Positions 34,880-43,691 of a stretch of 43,691 nucleotides of DNA are shown piece after piece. A program made the position numbers and the translations under genes. Each line of letters opens with the position of its first letter. Within the stretch, counting starts at the first letter, position 1. Source of the DNA: Xenococcaceae cyanobacterium MO_167.B27 (GTDB taxonomy: Bacteria; Cyanobacteriota; Cyanobacteriia; Cyanobacteriales; Xenococcaceae); NCBI GenBank assembly GCA_030065935.1, contig JASJCP010000054.1, positions 1 through 43,691 of the forward strand, written 5' to 3'. The notes below the pieces were generated by a model. The model ran no database searches. It saw nothing but the letters and a program-made list of their open reading frames with translations, and was not told where the DNA came from.

Positions 34880-35718
<839 letters not shown>

Positions 35719-35795
35719 AATCCCTTTGACCTAATTGAAGTCAAGATCGACCTATCTTAGGTTGACTAAAGCAAATATTTTGTAGCTTTTGTTAA

Positions 35796-36435
<640 letters not shown>

Positions 36436-36489
36436 CATTGTATTATAAGCATTCAACTAAGATAATAAAGAAAAAAATATCACCCCATC

Positions 36490-37095
36490 ATGTCTCTAGA
36501 TTCTTTATTTGAACAACTCAAACACCCAAATCCTAACCTGCGACAAAGAGCAGGACTAGAGATTATGGAACAACGGGATGAAACAACTATTCCCCGACTC
36601 ATGGCGAATTTAGAAGACGAAGATATGACCTATCGTCGAGCTTCAGTTAAGACTTTAGGGATGATTGGGTTTGATTCTATACCTTATCTGGTTGAGGCTT
36701 TAATAAACAACGATAATTCTACAATTCGAGCCAGTTGCGCCAAAGCTTTAGCACAGGTTGCAGTAAATTATCCTGATGAGCCTTTTCCCCAAGAAGGTCT
36801 TGATGGCTTAAAAGCAGGTATGAATGACGATAATGCAGTAGTTCATATCTCTTCGGTAATGGCTCTAGGAGCTATTGGAATTCCAGCTTTAGATATTCTC
36901 ATAGAAACTTTAGAAACTAGCGATAATTTAGCAGTACAGGTAGCAATCTTGAATGCTCTTGGTTCAATTAAAGATGAGCGATGTCAAGAAGTATTAACTA
37001 AGATGTCTAATGATGAATCTGTCGATACTTATCTTAAGGAATCTGCTACTAGTGCATTGTCTCGGTTAGAAATGGTAATTAAATACTCAAGATAA
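36490..37095 (+). CDS. cpeZ: HEAT-repeat phycoerythrin maturation protein, CpeZ-like
   Basis: The 201-residue protein consists of HEAT/PBS-lyase repeats: HPNPNLRQRAGLEIMEQRDE, DEDMTYRRASVKTLGMIGFD, NDNSTIRASCAKALAQVAVN, NDDNAVVHISSVMALGAIGI and SDNLAVQVAILNALGSIKDE. CpeZ is a HEAT-repeat factor of about this size that assists CpeB chromophorylation with the lyase CpeY in Fremyella. Its place right after cpeBA supports the call. No CpeY partner is in the window. A related HEAT-repeat protein such as IaiH is the main alternative. A perfect terminator hairpin follows. Confidence 0.75.
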   Translation: MSLDSLFEQLKHPNPNLRQRAGLEIMEQRDETTIPRLMANLEDEDMTYRRASVKTLGMIGFDSIPYLVEALINNDNSTIRASCAKALAQVAVNYPDEPFPQEGLDGLKAGMNDDNAVVHISSVMALGAIGIPALDILIETLETSDNLAVQVAILNALGSIKDERCQEVLTKMSNDESVDTYLKESATSALSRLEMVIKYSR

Positions 37096-37124
37096 TTGAT
37101 AATTAATATTTGATAATTAATAAT

Positions 37125-37150
37125 AGGATTACTACATAAGTAATCCTTTT
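37125..37150 (+). terminator. Rho-independent terminator after the cpeZ-like gene
   Basis: AGGATTACT (37125-37133) and AGTAATCCT (37139-37147) form a perfect 9-bp stem around ACATA, followed by TTT. It lies 30 nt past the stop and ends only a few nucleotides before the next reading frame begins. Confidence 0.75.
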
Positions 37151-37882
37151 GTGATAGTGAAACTATTTACAACTACTTTAACTCTGATATGCCTTAATAT
37201 TTTGACATCTGGATGGTTTTTGCAGTCTAGAGTGCTAGCTCAAGAAACCAGGAAATTAGAAGATGTGGAAATAGACCGCTTAATTGATGAAACTCAAGCT
37301 TCTGATTCTAACCAAGGTATTACCCTAGTGTGGTGGATTCCTCAAGAATTCTGGGGGGTAGCTCTTCATCAAGACCCCTCCTTACCAGATGCAAATAGAA
37401 ATGAAATATTAAATACACTAAGTCCCTATTTTATGTTGGCGGTAATTCAGGGGGAATTGTCTTCTTTTGGTGGTGCGAGATTTTATGATGAAGCTACGGT
37501 TAAACAAAATCTGACAGTTTTTTTTGAAGATGAGAGAGGAAGGACTCAAACTTTGACAGCTTTAGAGCAAATTCCTTCTGATATAGAACTTTTACAAAGG
37601 ACAATCCGACCGATGCTCAGTCAGATGATGGGGAATATGGGTCAGAATTTCCACTTTTTTACCTATGAAAATGTTGATTCTGATGGAAAACAGCAGATTT
37701 CCTCCTATGAAAATGGAATTATTCAAATTCAGCTAGCAGGGATCGGAAAAGTATCTGATAGTCAGTTTCAAATCGAGTTACCTTTAGATTCTTTATTTGT
37801 TCCTCGATTGTGTCCTAATGGCAAAGAAGCTCACGTTTCTTGGAAGTTTTGTCCTTGGGATGGTACAAGATTATCGGAGTAA
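37151..37882 (+). CDS. Unknown secreted protein with a C-terminal Cys pair
   Basis: I do not recognise the family. A signal peptide (LFTTTLTLICLNILTSGWFL, cleavage after VLA) precedes about 210 mature residues with a W-rich motif (ITLVWWIPQEFWGVAL). The end, CPNGKEAHVSWKFCPWDG, has two Cys-Pro pairs 13 residues apart, like half of a zinc ribbon. Possible starts are GTG 37151 and GTG 37157, both without a ribosome binding site and immediately after a terminator hairpin. It is a plausible envelope protein, role unknown. Confidence 0.6.
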   Translation: MIVKLFTTTLTLICLNILTSGWFLQSRVLAQETRKLEDVEIDRLIDETQASDSNQGITLVWWIPQEFWGVALHQDPSLPDANRNEILNTLSPYFMLAVIQGELSSFGGARFYDEATVKQNLTVFFEDERGRTQTLTALEQIPSDIELLQRTIRPMLSQMMGNMGQNFHFFTYENVDSDGKQQISSYENGIIQIQLAGIGKVSDSQFQIELPLDSLFVPRLCPNGKEAHVSWKFCPWDGTRLSE

Positions 37883-37914
37883 ACTATTAAGTAATAGGTA
37901 ATAATATAACTAAG

Positions 37915-38005
37915 TGGTAAATATATAAATAATTTTGTCTAGGTGCTTATGAGCCATTAGTTATTGGGACAATACCTAAAAAGCCTCAAGCTATAGAAAT
38001 AGTGA
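37915..38005. repeat. Dispersed repeat related to the window start
   Basis: ATAAATAATTTTGTCTAGGT followed by GCTTAT (37925-37950) matches positions 110-135 at 24 of about 26 bases. GACAATACCTAA (37970-37981) resembles the other arm seen at 29-38, and ATAGTGAATACTG resembles 80-92. The element is degenerate and non-coding. Confidence 0.6.
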
Positions 38006-38040
38006 ATACTGATAACTAGTTTAATTTTAATTTAGGAATA

Positions 38041-39120
38041 GTGGTGTCTGAAATAATTGCGATCGCCAAAAAATTTCTACCTCAAGAAACAATTACTAAC
38101 ATCCAAGAGTATGGCAGTGGCAATATTAATAACACTTTCTTGGTAACTACGGATTCAGCAGAAGAACCTTACTACATTTTACAACGCCTGAATACCAAAG
38201 TATTTTCTAAACCTGAATTAGTAATGGATAATATTTGTCTTGTAAGTGAGCATATTATAGGCAAATTATCCCCAAATGACTGTTGGAGAATTCCTAGAAT
38301 ATTACTAACTGAAAATAGACAACATCATTATCTAGACTCTCAAGGTTGTTTTTGGCGTGCTATGAGTTTTATTGATAATGCTCTTTGTTTAGAAACGGTA
38401 CAAAATTTAGAACAAGCTCAAGAAATCGGTTACGGTTTGGGTATGTTTCACCGTTTAATTAGTGACTTACCTGTTCATCAGTTAGGGGACACTTTGCCTG
38501 GATTTCATATTACTCCTAGCTATTTAAAAAACTATTACCAGGTACAAAAAACTGTTAGTATAGCATCTTCTGTAGAAGTAAATTATGGATTTAATTTTAT
38601 TAAAGAACGTGCTAAATCTGTAGGAGTTTTAGAAACAGCAAAAGCTCAAGGAATATTACCTATTCGTCCTATTCATGGTGACCCCAAGATTAATAACATT
38701 TTATTAGAGCGAGATAGCAAAAAGGCAGTTGCAATGATTGATTTAGATACAGTAAAACCAGGTTTAATTCATTACGATTTAGGAGATTGTCTGCGGTCTG
38801 GTTGTAATCTTTCAGGAGAAGAAACTCCCAACTGGGAACAAGTTAAGTTTGATACAGAAATAGCACGGGAAATATTGCAAGGATATCTAGCTATAGCTCA
38901 AGATTTTCTGACAGACTATGACTATCAATATTTTTATGATGGAATTCGTTTAATTGCTTTCGAGTTAGGCTTACGTTTTTTCACTGATTATCTAGCAGGA
39001 AACCTTTATTTTAAAACAGATTATCCTGAACATAATTTAATTAGAGCTTTGGTACAATTTAAACTGACCGAAAGTATTGAAAATCAACAAGCAATAATCC
39101 GTAAAATAATTTTTAGCTAA
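38041..39120 (+). CDS. Phosphotransferase resembling N-acetylhexosamine 1-kinase
   Basis: This 359-residue APH-fold kinase has an N-terminal nucleotide loop (EYGSGNINNTFLVTT), a lysine-free strand ending LQRLN, the catalytic loop PIHGDPKINNILLE (His212, Asp214) and the metal motif MIDLDTVKPGLIHYDLGD (Asp234/Asp236). LIDLDTVxPG and YDxGDxxRSG are characteristic of NahK-like sugar 1-kinases, not of aminoglycoside resistance enzymes. The substrate is probably a hexosamine or related sugar, by family inference only. Tandem GTG codons at 38041/38044 give the start. Confidence 0.8.
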   Translation: MVSEIIAIAKKFLPQETITNIQEYGSGNINNTFLVTTDSAEEPYYILQRLNTKVFSKPELVMDNICLVSEHIIGKLSPNDCWRIPRILLTENRQHHYLDSQGCFWRAMSFIDNALCLETVQNLEQAQEIGYGLGMFHRLISDLPVHQLGDTLPGFHITPSYLKNYYQVQKTVSIASSVEVNYGFNFIKERAKSVGVLETAKAQGILPIRPIHGDPKINNILLERDSKKAVAMIDLDTVKPGLIHYDLGDCLRSGCNLSGEETPNWEQVKFDTEIAREILQGYLAIAQDFLTDYDYQYFYDGIRLIAFELGLRFFTDYLAGNLYFKTDYPEHNLIRALVQFKLTESIENQQAIIRKIIFS

Positions 39121-39157
39121 GAGTTAGCAATTATCAATTATCAATTATCAAAAGCCA
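39121..39157. repeat. ATTATCA heptanucleotide repeat
   Basis: After the kinase stop, GAGTTAGCAATTATCAATTA continues as three ATTATCA units (39128-39149) directly ahead of the next gene. It is an STRR-type tract and occupies the place where that gene's ribosome binding site should be. Confidence 0.8.
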
Positions 39158-39709
39158 ATGGGTAAATTTATCTTGTTAACAGTCACAAGCCTGTTGAGTT
39201 GCCTAGCTATTCCCCAATTATCTTGGGGTCAATCCCTTCCAGATTTAGATTATCAAAATAATTTCTGTTCCTTGGAAATTTCAGATGTCACTAGTAAGTT
39301 ATTAGACAATTTGCCGAATTACGCCAATAGAGTAATCCAAAGAACCCAACACAGTCACCGAAATGCTGGAGTTAATACCTATATCATAGAAGCAGGAAAA
39401 GCAGAATTTCAACCCCTACCCCTACCCCAACTTGAATATAGTTCTAACCACAACCAAGGTGTTAGCCAAGTATTTTTTACCACTTTGGAAAGACAATATT
39501 CTAATAATCGCAAAATTGAAAGAGAAACCTATTACTGGTTATTTTTGATTCCCACAACTCAAGGTTGGAAAATGATGACACTGTTTTCTAGTTTTGGTGA
39601 TGCAGCCAAAAACAATCCTCCAACACCTCCTACTGAAAGTAGTCAAGGAATTATTGGTCAAGCAATTAACCTCTGGTTGAAGGATTGTCGTGCAGGAGCA
39701 ATCCGATAG
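39158..39709 (+). CDS. Unknown secreted protein, 183 residues
   Basis: A signal peptide (MGKFILLTVTSLLSCLAIPQ, cleavage after SWG) leads a mature domain with YQNNFCSLEISDVTSKLLDN, a Tyr/Trp-rich middle (ETYYWLFLIPTTQGWKMMTL) and a late Cys in NLWLKDCRAGAIR. The family is common in cyanobacteria as hypothetical proteins, but I cannot name a function. ATG 39158 follows a heptanucleotide repeat. It converges with the curlin-like gene, with only 2 nt between stops. Confidence 0.65.
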   Translation: MGKFILLTVTSLLSCLAIPQLSWGQSLPDLDYQNNFCSLEISDVTSKLLDNLPNYANRVIQRTQHSHRNAGVNTYIIEAGKAEFQPLPLPQLEYSSNHNQGVSQVFFTTLERQYSNNRKIERETYYWLFLIPTTQGWKMMTLFSSFGDAAKNNPPTPPTESSQGIIGQAINLWLKDCRAGAIR

Positions 39710-39711
39710 AA

Positions 39712-40131
39712 TTACTGATTTTGAGTACTAAATTGACCTATATGACCTGAATTGACATTGCGTCCCCCAATAGCTCTTTGATTGCTAAATCCATTTTGAA
39801 CCGTACTTTGTCCATTGGAAAGATTATGGCGATTACCAGATTGGTTTTGAATAATGCGTTGTTCAACATTACCAATAGAAGTGTTATTGTGTCCTCTAGC
39901 TTCGGTATTACTAATTCCATGTTGAATTGCTGATTGATTAGAATTACCACGATGTCCAAAGCGATTTTGTTCCGCGTGTTGACTTACTCCGCTAGCAGCA
40001 AAGTTATTTTTACCATTAGCACTAGCACTAGTTCTTCCTTGCTGAACAATAGCGTTTTGTCCACGAACTAAACTAGGAGTCAAAAGAAGCGCAGCAGCAG
40101 CGAAGCTAAGACATAAAATTTTGTTAGACAT
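39712..40131 (-). CDS. Secreted protein with curlin-like Gln/Asn repeats
   Basis: A signal peptide (ILCLSFAAAALLLTPSLVRG) precedes about 115 residues of imperfect repeats with the curlin-type spacing Q-x-G-x-x-N followed by G-x-x-N. Examples are AIVQQGRTSASANGKNN, AIQHGISNTEARGHNN, IIQNQSGNRHNLSNG and TVQNGFSNQRAIGGRN. Curlin repeats in CsgA build amyloid beta-strands. The composition (Gln, Asn, Gly, Ser, His) fits an amyloid-forming extracellular protein. No csgG-type export gene is in the window. It is probably a fibre or matrix component, by inference. Confidence 0.65.
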   Translation of the reverse strand: MSNKILCLSFAAAALLLTPSLVRGQNAIVQQGRTSASANGKNNFAASGVSQHAEQNRFGHRGNSNQSAIQHGISNTEARGHNNTSIGNVEQRIIQNQSGNRHNLSNGQSTVQNGFSNQRAIGGRNVNSGHIGQFSTQNQ

Positions 40132-40466
40132 AATTATTATTCTCCAATTAACTTGGGGTTGGGCATCGAACTCAAATTAGTTTTTAGAATTATTTGTATT
40201 CTAGTTTATGTCAAACTACACTTACTGATACAGTGTAAATTTTGATACCATTGCTCAAAATAAAAGTGATGAGGATTTGTTTTGAATCCCCTCTTTACTC
40301 CACTCCTGTCTTTCTGTTTTAAAAAACGACCCGTTGGCACAAGCGTTGTATAATTGATTTCAAGATGGGGCAAGCCCCTAGTAAAAAACCAGTGCCGTGA
40401 CTCTGCGGTCATGACGGTTAACTATCCCTGTTCCGAAATCTTAATTATTCATTAGAGGAAACTACC
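40132..40466 (+). promoter_or_regulatory. Upstream region of petM
   Basis: These 335 nt between divergent genes hold no supportable gene. TATAAT (40349-40354) in TTGTATAAT is a good extended -10 for petM with no convincing -35. GGGGCAAGCCCC (40366-40377) is a short hairpin in the presumed leader. GAGGAA at 40455 is the petM ribosome binding site. The promoter of the curlin-like gene should lie at the left end. Confidence 0.45.
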
Positions 40467-40580
40467 ATGAGTGCAGAAAGTATGTTATACAACGGTGCAA
40501 TTATATGTATCGTTTTAGTTCTAGTAGGACTAGCTTGGGGCTTTTTACTTCTCAAAATCCAAGGTGGAGAAGCAGAATAA
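40467..40580 (+). CDS. petM: Cytochrome b6f complex subunit 7 (PetM)
   Basis: This 37-residue single-span protein, [20 protein letters not shown] followed by [17 protein letters not shown], matches PetM. It lies in the thylakoid membrane at the edge of the cytochrome b6f dimer, which links the photosystems and respiration. ATG 40467 is preceded by GAGGAA at 8 nt. The gene stands alone, as is usual, and has its own terminator. One unusual feature is the Cys within the membrane helix (AIICIVL). Confidence 0.96.
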   Translation: MSAESMLYNGAIICIVLVLVGLAWGFLLLKIQGGEAE

Positions 40581-40591
40581 CCCAGTATCAA

Positions 40592-40620
40592 GATCGGTTG
40601 CTTTCGCGCCGATCCCTTTT
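40592..40620 (+). terminator. Rho-independent terminator of petM
   Basis: GATCGG (40592-40597) pairs with CCGATC (40609-40614) and is followed by CCTTTT. It begins 12 nt past the petM stop codon. Confidence 0.75.
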
Positions 40621-40808
40621 GTTACATCCTCCTACACGCTTAGTGCGGGAGTATAGTCCTGGAAAGGGGAATGACTCACACTCCAGACACTCCAGACGGG
40701 TCGAAATATGTGTAGCAGTAATTTTTGAAATTGGTATAAAATTAGGATTAATCCTTTCAGAATAAGTATGTCAATTTAATATTCTAATGTGCAGTTGCAG
40801 GAAGAACA

Positions 40809-42110
40809 TTGACTAAATTATTTACCAGTAGCAAATATTTTCTTCAACAAATAGCCTCATTACTACTCTATCAATCAGTTTTTCAAAACCCTGTAGGTGA
40901 AGCTTATCTCAAGCTACTACACAATCTATACATATTTAGTAGCGAAACAAAAATGGACCGACCTACAGCGATCGACTGCTTACAAGCTTATAGTAGTTGG
41001 TTTAAGACCCTAGCTATAACTAATCAATCTTGGCAAGATTATCTTATTGAGCAAATACTGACAGACGACAACCCCTTCAGCCAAAAAATTCAAACTCAAT
41101 CCCTAGATAGTCTTAACCCTTCTCTAATTAACGCAGTTAAACATGACCTCAAGATATTACAAAATCTTTATAATTGCAGTACCGAAAAAATTAGCCAGTG
41201 GGTAACAACAGCCTCTCAATATCCAGAAACAATACTATATTGGGAAACTCCATCCACCTCTAAAACTTTTTTACATCAGAGTACTGACTGGTCAAGCACA
41301 CTAAAAGAATTAGCTTCTTACTATCAGCAACATAGCACGGGTATATTTGCTAAATATTGGGCTTTTCGTTGGAAACAAGGAGAATTAATCGGAATTGCTC
41401 ATCCTGACCCCATAAAATTATCAGAAATAGTCGGTTATGATTCCCAAAAACAAGCCTTAATTAAAAACACGGAATTTCTCTTAGCAGGTTACTCCGCCCT
41501 ACACATCTTACTCTATGGTAGCCGTGGTGCAGGAAAATCCTCCTTAGTTAAAGCCTTACTCTCAGAATATGGCGATCGCGGATTAAAATTAATCGAAGTT
41601 AACAAATCTACCCTCAATAATTTACCTATCATTATCGAGCAGTTAAGAAATGTACCACAAAAATTTATTATCTTTGTCGATGACTTATCCTTTGAAGAAG
41701 ACGATGATGCTTTTAAAGCCCTCAAAGTAGTTTTAGAAGGGAACATTACCGCGAAAGCTAAAAATGTAGTTGTTTATGCTACGTCCAATCGCCGACACCT
41801 AATTAGAGAATTTTTTGCAGATCGACCCCTTCCCAAAGATAGTGATGAAATCCATAATTGGGATACAGTACAAGAAAAACTATCTTTTAGCGATCGCTTT
41901 GGTCTGACCCTCACCTTTGAACCAGCTAATCAAGCAACCTACCTAGATATAGTTAATCATTTAGCACAACAAGCAGCGATCGATCTTCCTCAAGCAGAGC
42001 TAGAATTTCGCGCCAAACAATGGTCAACTCGCCACAATGGAAGGTCTGGACGCACAGCTAAACAATTTATTGACTACTTAAAAGCAGAGCTAGAAATGAT
42101 GAAAAATTAG
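40809..42110 (+). CDS. DUF815-family AAA-type ATPase
   Basis: This 433-residue P-loop ATPase of the DUF815 family has an N-terminal helical half, then Walker A YGSRGAGKSSLVKAL (near 236-245) and Walker B KFIIFVDDLSFEEDD. The sensor region is VVVYATSNRRHLIREFFADR, followed by SFSDRFGLTLTFEP and the C-terminal GRSGRTAKQFIDYL. The family is widespread in bacteria and has no settled function. Start is TTG 40809, supported by AGGAAG 5 nt upstream. The next gene, a coiled-coil membrane protein 150 nt on, is a possible partner, by position only. Confidence 0.85.
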   Translation: MTKLFTSSKYFLQQIASLLLYQSVFQNPVGEAYLKLLHNLYIFSSETKMDRPTAIDCLQAYSSWFKTLAITNQSWQDYLIEQILTDDNPFSQKIQTQSLDSLNPSLINAVKHDLKILQNLYNCSTEKISQWVTTASQYPETILYWETPSTSKTFLHQSTDWSSTLKELASYYQQHSTGIFAKYWAFRWKQGELIGIAHPDPIKLSEIVGYDSQKQALIKNTEFLLAGYSALHILLYGSRGAGKSSLVKALLSEYGDRGLKLIEVNKSTLNNLPIIIEQLRNVPQKFIIFVDDLSFEEDDDAFKALKVVLEGNITAKAKNVVVYATSNRRHLIREFFADRPLPKDSDEIHNWDTVQEKLSFSDRFGLTLTFEPANQATYLDIVNHLAQQAAIDLPQAELEFRAKQWSTRHNGRSGRTAKQFIDYLKAELEMMKN

Positions 42111-42201
42111 TGAACAGCAGAACTTGTTAATTTTAAACTTCGATTTGGGAATTATTGATTTAGTCAGCTAATCACTAGCTAACAGTAAACATAGCAATCA
42201 T

Positions 42202-42224
42202 AAGCTCCTAGAAGAATGGAGCTT
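42202..42224. other. Hairpin between the DUF815 and coiled-coil genes
   Basis: AAGCTCC (42202-42208) and GGAGCTT (42218-42224) form a perfect 7-bp stem with a 9-nt loop. It lacks a T-tract. It may be a weak terminator or a leader structure of the following gene. Confidence 0.45.
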
Positions 42225-42261
42225 GCCTCATTACAAATTAGCTTATATCAAATCAGTAATT

Positions 42262-43691
42262 ATGGAATCATCTAAAGTTTTAAATAAAGTTCTATTAAGT
42301 TCCTTGGCTTTTGGTGTTAGTTTTGGCGTAGGAATGCTAGTTAGCAGCGAAAACAATCGTGTCAAGCAAGCTCTAGTCACTGGTGGAATAGGCGCAACTG
42401 CTAGTCTTGCAGGAACAGTAATTACTAACAAAAAAAGAGATGATATATCAGAACAAAATGATTCCGAAGACAGCAATTTAATTACAGATAAAGTTCAACA
42501 GCTTCAACAACAAGAAGAACAGTTGCAGCAATCTATAAGTCATGCAACTAATCAACTACAAGAAGTAGAAACAAGTATTAACTCACTTCAATCAGAACAG
42601 AATCAATTATTAGAAGTAGTATCAAATATCAACAATCAAAAACAAGAATTAGAAACAGAATATAGCGTTTGGCAAGAAAAAATCCAATTCTTAGACCAGC
42701 AAAAAGAAGAATTAGAAATAATTAATAGTGAAAAAAAACAACTTGAAATTGAAAGGGAAAATATACAAAATCAAGTCACAGAACTATCTCAGCAACAAGA
42801 AGAATTAAATAAAACAATTGTTTCTTTACAAGGGGAAAAAGAAGCAACAGAAAATACAATCCTATCCCAAAAACAAGAATTAGAACAAACTATATCTACT
42901 TTCAAGACTGAAAAACAGCAACTTGAAACCGAAAGAGAGAACATACAAAATCAAGTCACAGAATTATTTCAACAACAAGAAGAATTAAATCAAACTCTTG
43001 TTTCCTTACAAGCGCAAAAGACAGAACTATCTCAACAACAAGAAGAGTTAAATCAAACAATTGTTTCTTTACAAGCACAAAAAGAAGAAACAGAAAATAC
43101 AATCCTATCTCAAAAACAAGAACTAGAACAAACCCTATCCACTCTCAATACTGAAAAACAACAACTTGAAACCGAAAGAGAAAATTTACAAAATCAAGTT
43201 TCAGAACTTTCCCAACAACAAGAAGAATTAAACAAAATTATAAGGGAAGTAGAAGCAAGCACTAATAATAGTGTTGAAAGTTTAGTTGAACAAGAAACCA
43301 CTAGTGAGCCGTTTGCAGAGTTATCTTCTTTAGAAGAAGAGGATTTCTCCCTCGATACATTAGAGATGGTGGAAGAAACTATTGAAGAGCCGTTTGCAGA
43401 GTTATCTTCTTTAAAAGAAGAGGATTTCTCCCTCGATACATTAGAGATGGTGGAAGAAACTATTGAAGAGCCGTTTGCAGAGTTATCTTCTCTCGAAGAA
43501 GAGGATTTCTCCCTCGATACGTCAGAGATAGAGGAAGAATCAGAAGCAAGTACTACAGAAGCTTTCGCGGAATTACCTTCTATTGAAGAAGAGGATGATA
43601 CATCAGAGACAGTGGAGGAAACTAATAGTGAATCAGAACTTATCAATACATTAGACAGTGTTGAGGAAACTACTAGTGAGCCTTTCTCCCT
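42262..43691 (+). CDS. Membrane-anchored coiled-coil protein with acidic repeats (partial)
   Basis: The frame is open from ATG 42262 to the window end, at least 476 codons, with no stop seen. Two hydrophobic stretches (VLLSSLAFGVSFGVGMLVS and ALVTGGIGATASLAGTVI) form a hairpin anchor at about 8-57. A Gln/Glu/Leu-rich coiled coil follows, from about 75 to 335, with internally repeated segments such as LSQQQEELNQTIVSLQAQK and LETERENIQNQV. From about 345 there are three 27-residue units (EPFAELSSLEEEDFSLDT). I cannot name the family. It resembles filament or scaffold proteins only in general shape. It is partial at the right edge. Confidence 0.8.
   Translation, partial: MESSKVLNKVLLSSLAFGVSFGVGMLVSSENNRVKQALVTGGIGATASLAGTVITNKKRDDISEQNDSEDSNLITDKVQQLQQQEEQLQQSISHATNQLQEVETSINSLQSEQNQLLEVVSNINNQKQELETEYSVWQEKIQFLDQQKEELEIINSEKKQLEIERENIQNQVTELSQQQEELNKTIVSLQGEKEATENTILSQKQELEQTISTFKTEKQQLETERENIQNQVTELFQQQEELNQTLVSLQAQKTELSQQQEELNQTIVSLQAQKEETENTILSQKQELEQTLSTLNTEKQQLETERENLQNQVSELSQQQEELNKIIREVEASTNNSVESLVEQETTSEPFAELSSLEEEDFSLDTLEMVEETIEEPFAELSSLKEEDFSLDTLEMVEETIEEPFAELSSLEEEDFSLDTSEIEEESEASTTEAFAELPSIEEEDDTSETVEETNSESELINTLDSVEETTSEPFS
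43306..43548 (+). repeat. 81-nt tandem repeat, three units
   Basis: GAGCCGTTTGCAGAGTTATC begins units at 43306, 43387 and 43468, giving an exact 81-nt (27-codon) period. Units 1 and 2 are nearly identical at DNA level, and unit 3 degenerates at its 3' end. Weaker EAFAELPSIEEED and SEPFSL copies follow up to the window edge. Confidence 0.95.

Noticed and set aside
38041-39120. Aminoglycoside resistance gene
   Set aside because: The IDLDTVKPG and YDLGDCLRSG motifs point to a sugar 1-kinase of the NahK type. The fold is shared but nothing suggests antibiotic substrates.
40206-40412. 68-residue minus-strand frame upstream of petM
   Set aside because: It has unnatural composition, overlaps the petM promoter region and has no start signal.
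40505-40765. 86-residue plus-strand frame
   Set aside because: It overlaps petM in another frame and runs through its terminator.
43194-43646. 150-residue Ser-rich open frame on the minus strand
   Set aside because: It is the antisense of the acidic repeats of the coiled-coil gene. The Ser-rich composition is the complement of Glu-rich codons, and no start signal is evident.

Overview
The window reads as a chromosomal segment of a phycoerythrin-containing cyanobacterium. The reasons are the phycoerythrin genes cpeB and cpeA, petM of the cytochrome b6f complex, the amidase-murI-solanesyl diphosphate synthase neighbourhood typical of cyanobacteria, many GCGATCGC (HIP1) octamers, and frequent heptanucleotide repeats between genes. 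The low GC content and a complete olefin synthase would suit a unicellular or baeocyte-forming lineage such as Pleurocapsales, but that placement is inference and not shown by the sequence.

Layout. Positions 1-2340 hold a dispersed repeat, a small unknown protein, a DUF1990 protein and an alpha/beta hydrolase. From 2342 to 9765 lies a mainly minus-strand envelope and housekeeping block: galE, solanesyl diphosphate synthase, a structured RNA that looks like 6S RNA, a 44-residue membrane peptide, murI, an AMIN-domain amidase and a CPA2 cation/proton antiporter. From 10050 to 12279 there are three tandem AIM24-family genes, then a decayed IS200/IS605 remnant carrying a 90-nt foldback insert, and an MFS transporter. 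From 14381 to 19199 there is a repeat-rich metalloprotease followed by a large two-partner-secretion exoprotein. A two-domain histidine phosphatase precedes a small graveyard (20650-21690) with a broken GxxExxY gene between inverted repeats and a broken hicBA toxin-antitoxin pair.

From 21714 to 33233, all on the minus strand, are tctC-tctB-tctA (tripartite tricarboxylate transporter) and, upstream of them, a 2769-residue type I polyketide synthase with the order FAAL-ACP-KS-AT-KR-ACP-sulfotransferase-thioesterase. That is the olefin synthase (Ols) architecture, which turns fatty acids into terminal alkenes. After a FecR-domain protein come cpeB, cpeA and a HEAT-repeat protein resembling CpeZ, followed by an unknown secreted protein, a NahK-like sugar kinase, a second unknown secreted protein, a curlin-repeat-like secreted protein, petM, a DUF815 ATPase and a long membrane-anchored coiled-coil protein that runs off the right edge.

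The most unusual signals are: short tandem repeats of the kind scattered between genes also sitting in frame in two interdomain linkers of Ols; an exact WGWQGYW-type repeat plus a (GAAGAT)9 microsatellite in the metalloprotease; a GxxExxY relic framed by inverted repeats; a set of mutually exclusive hairpins after cpeA; and a 27-residue acidic tandem repeat in the terminal coiled-coil gene. I saw no CRISPR array, tRNA, rRNA, prophage or intact insertion sequence.
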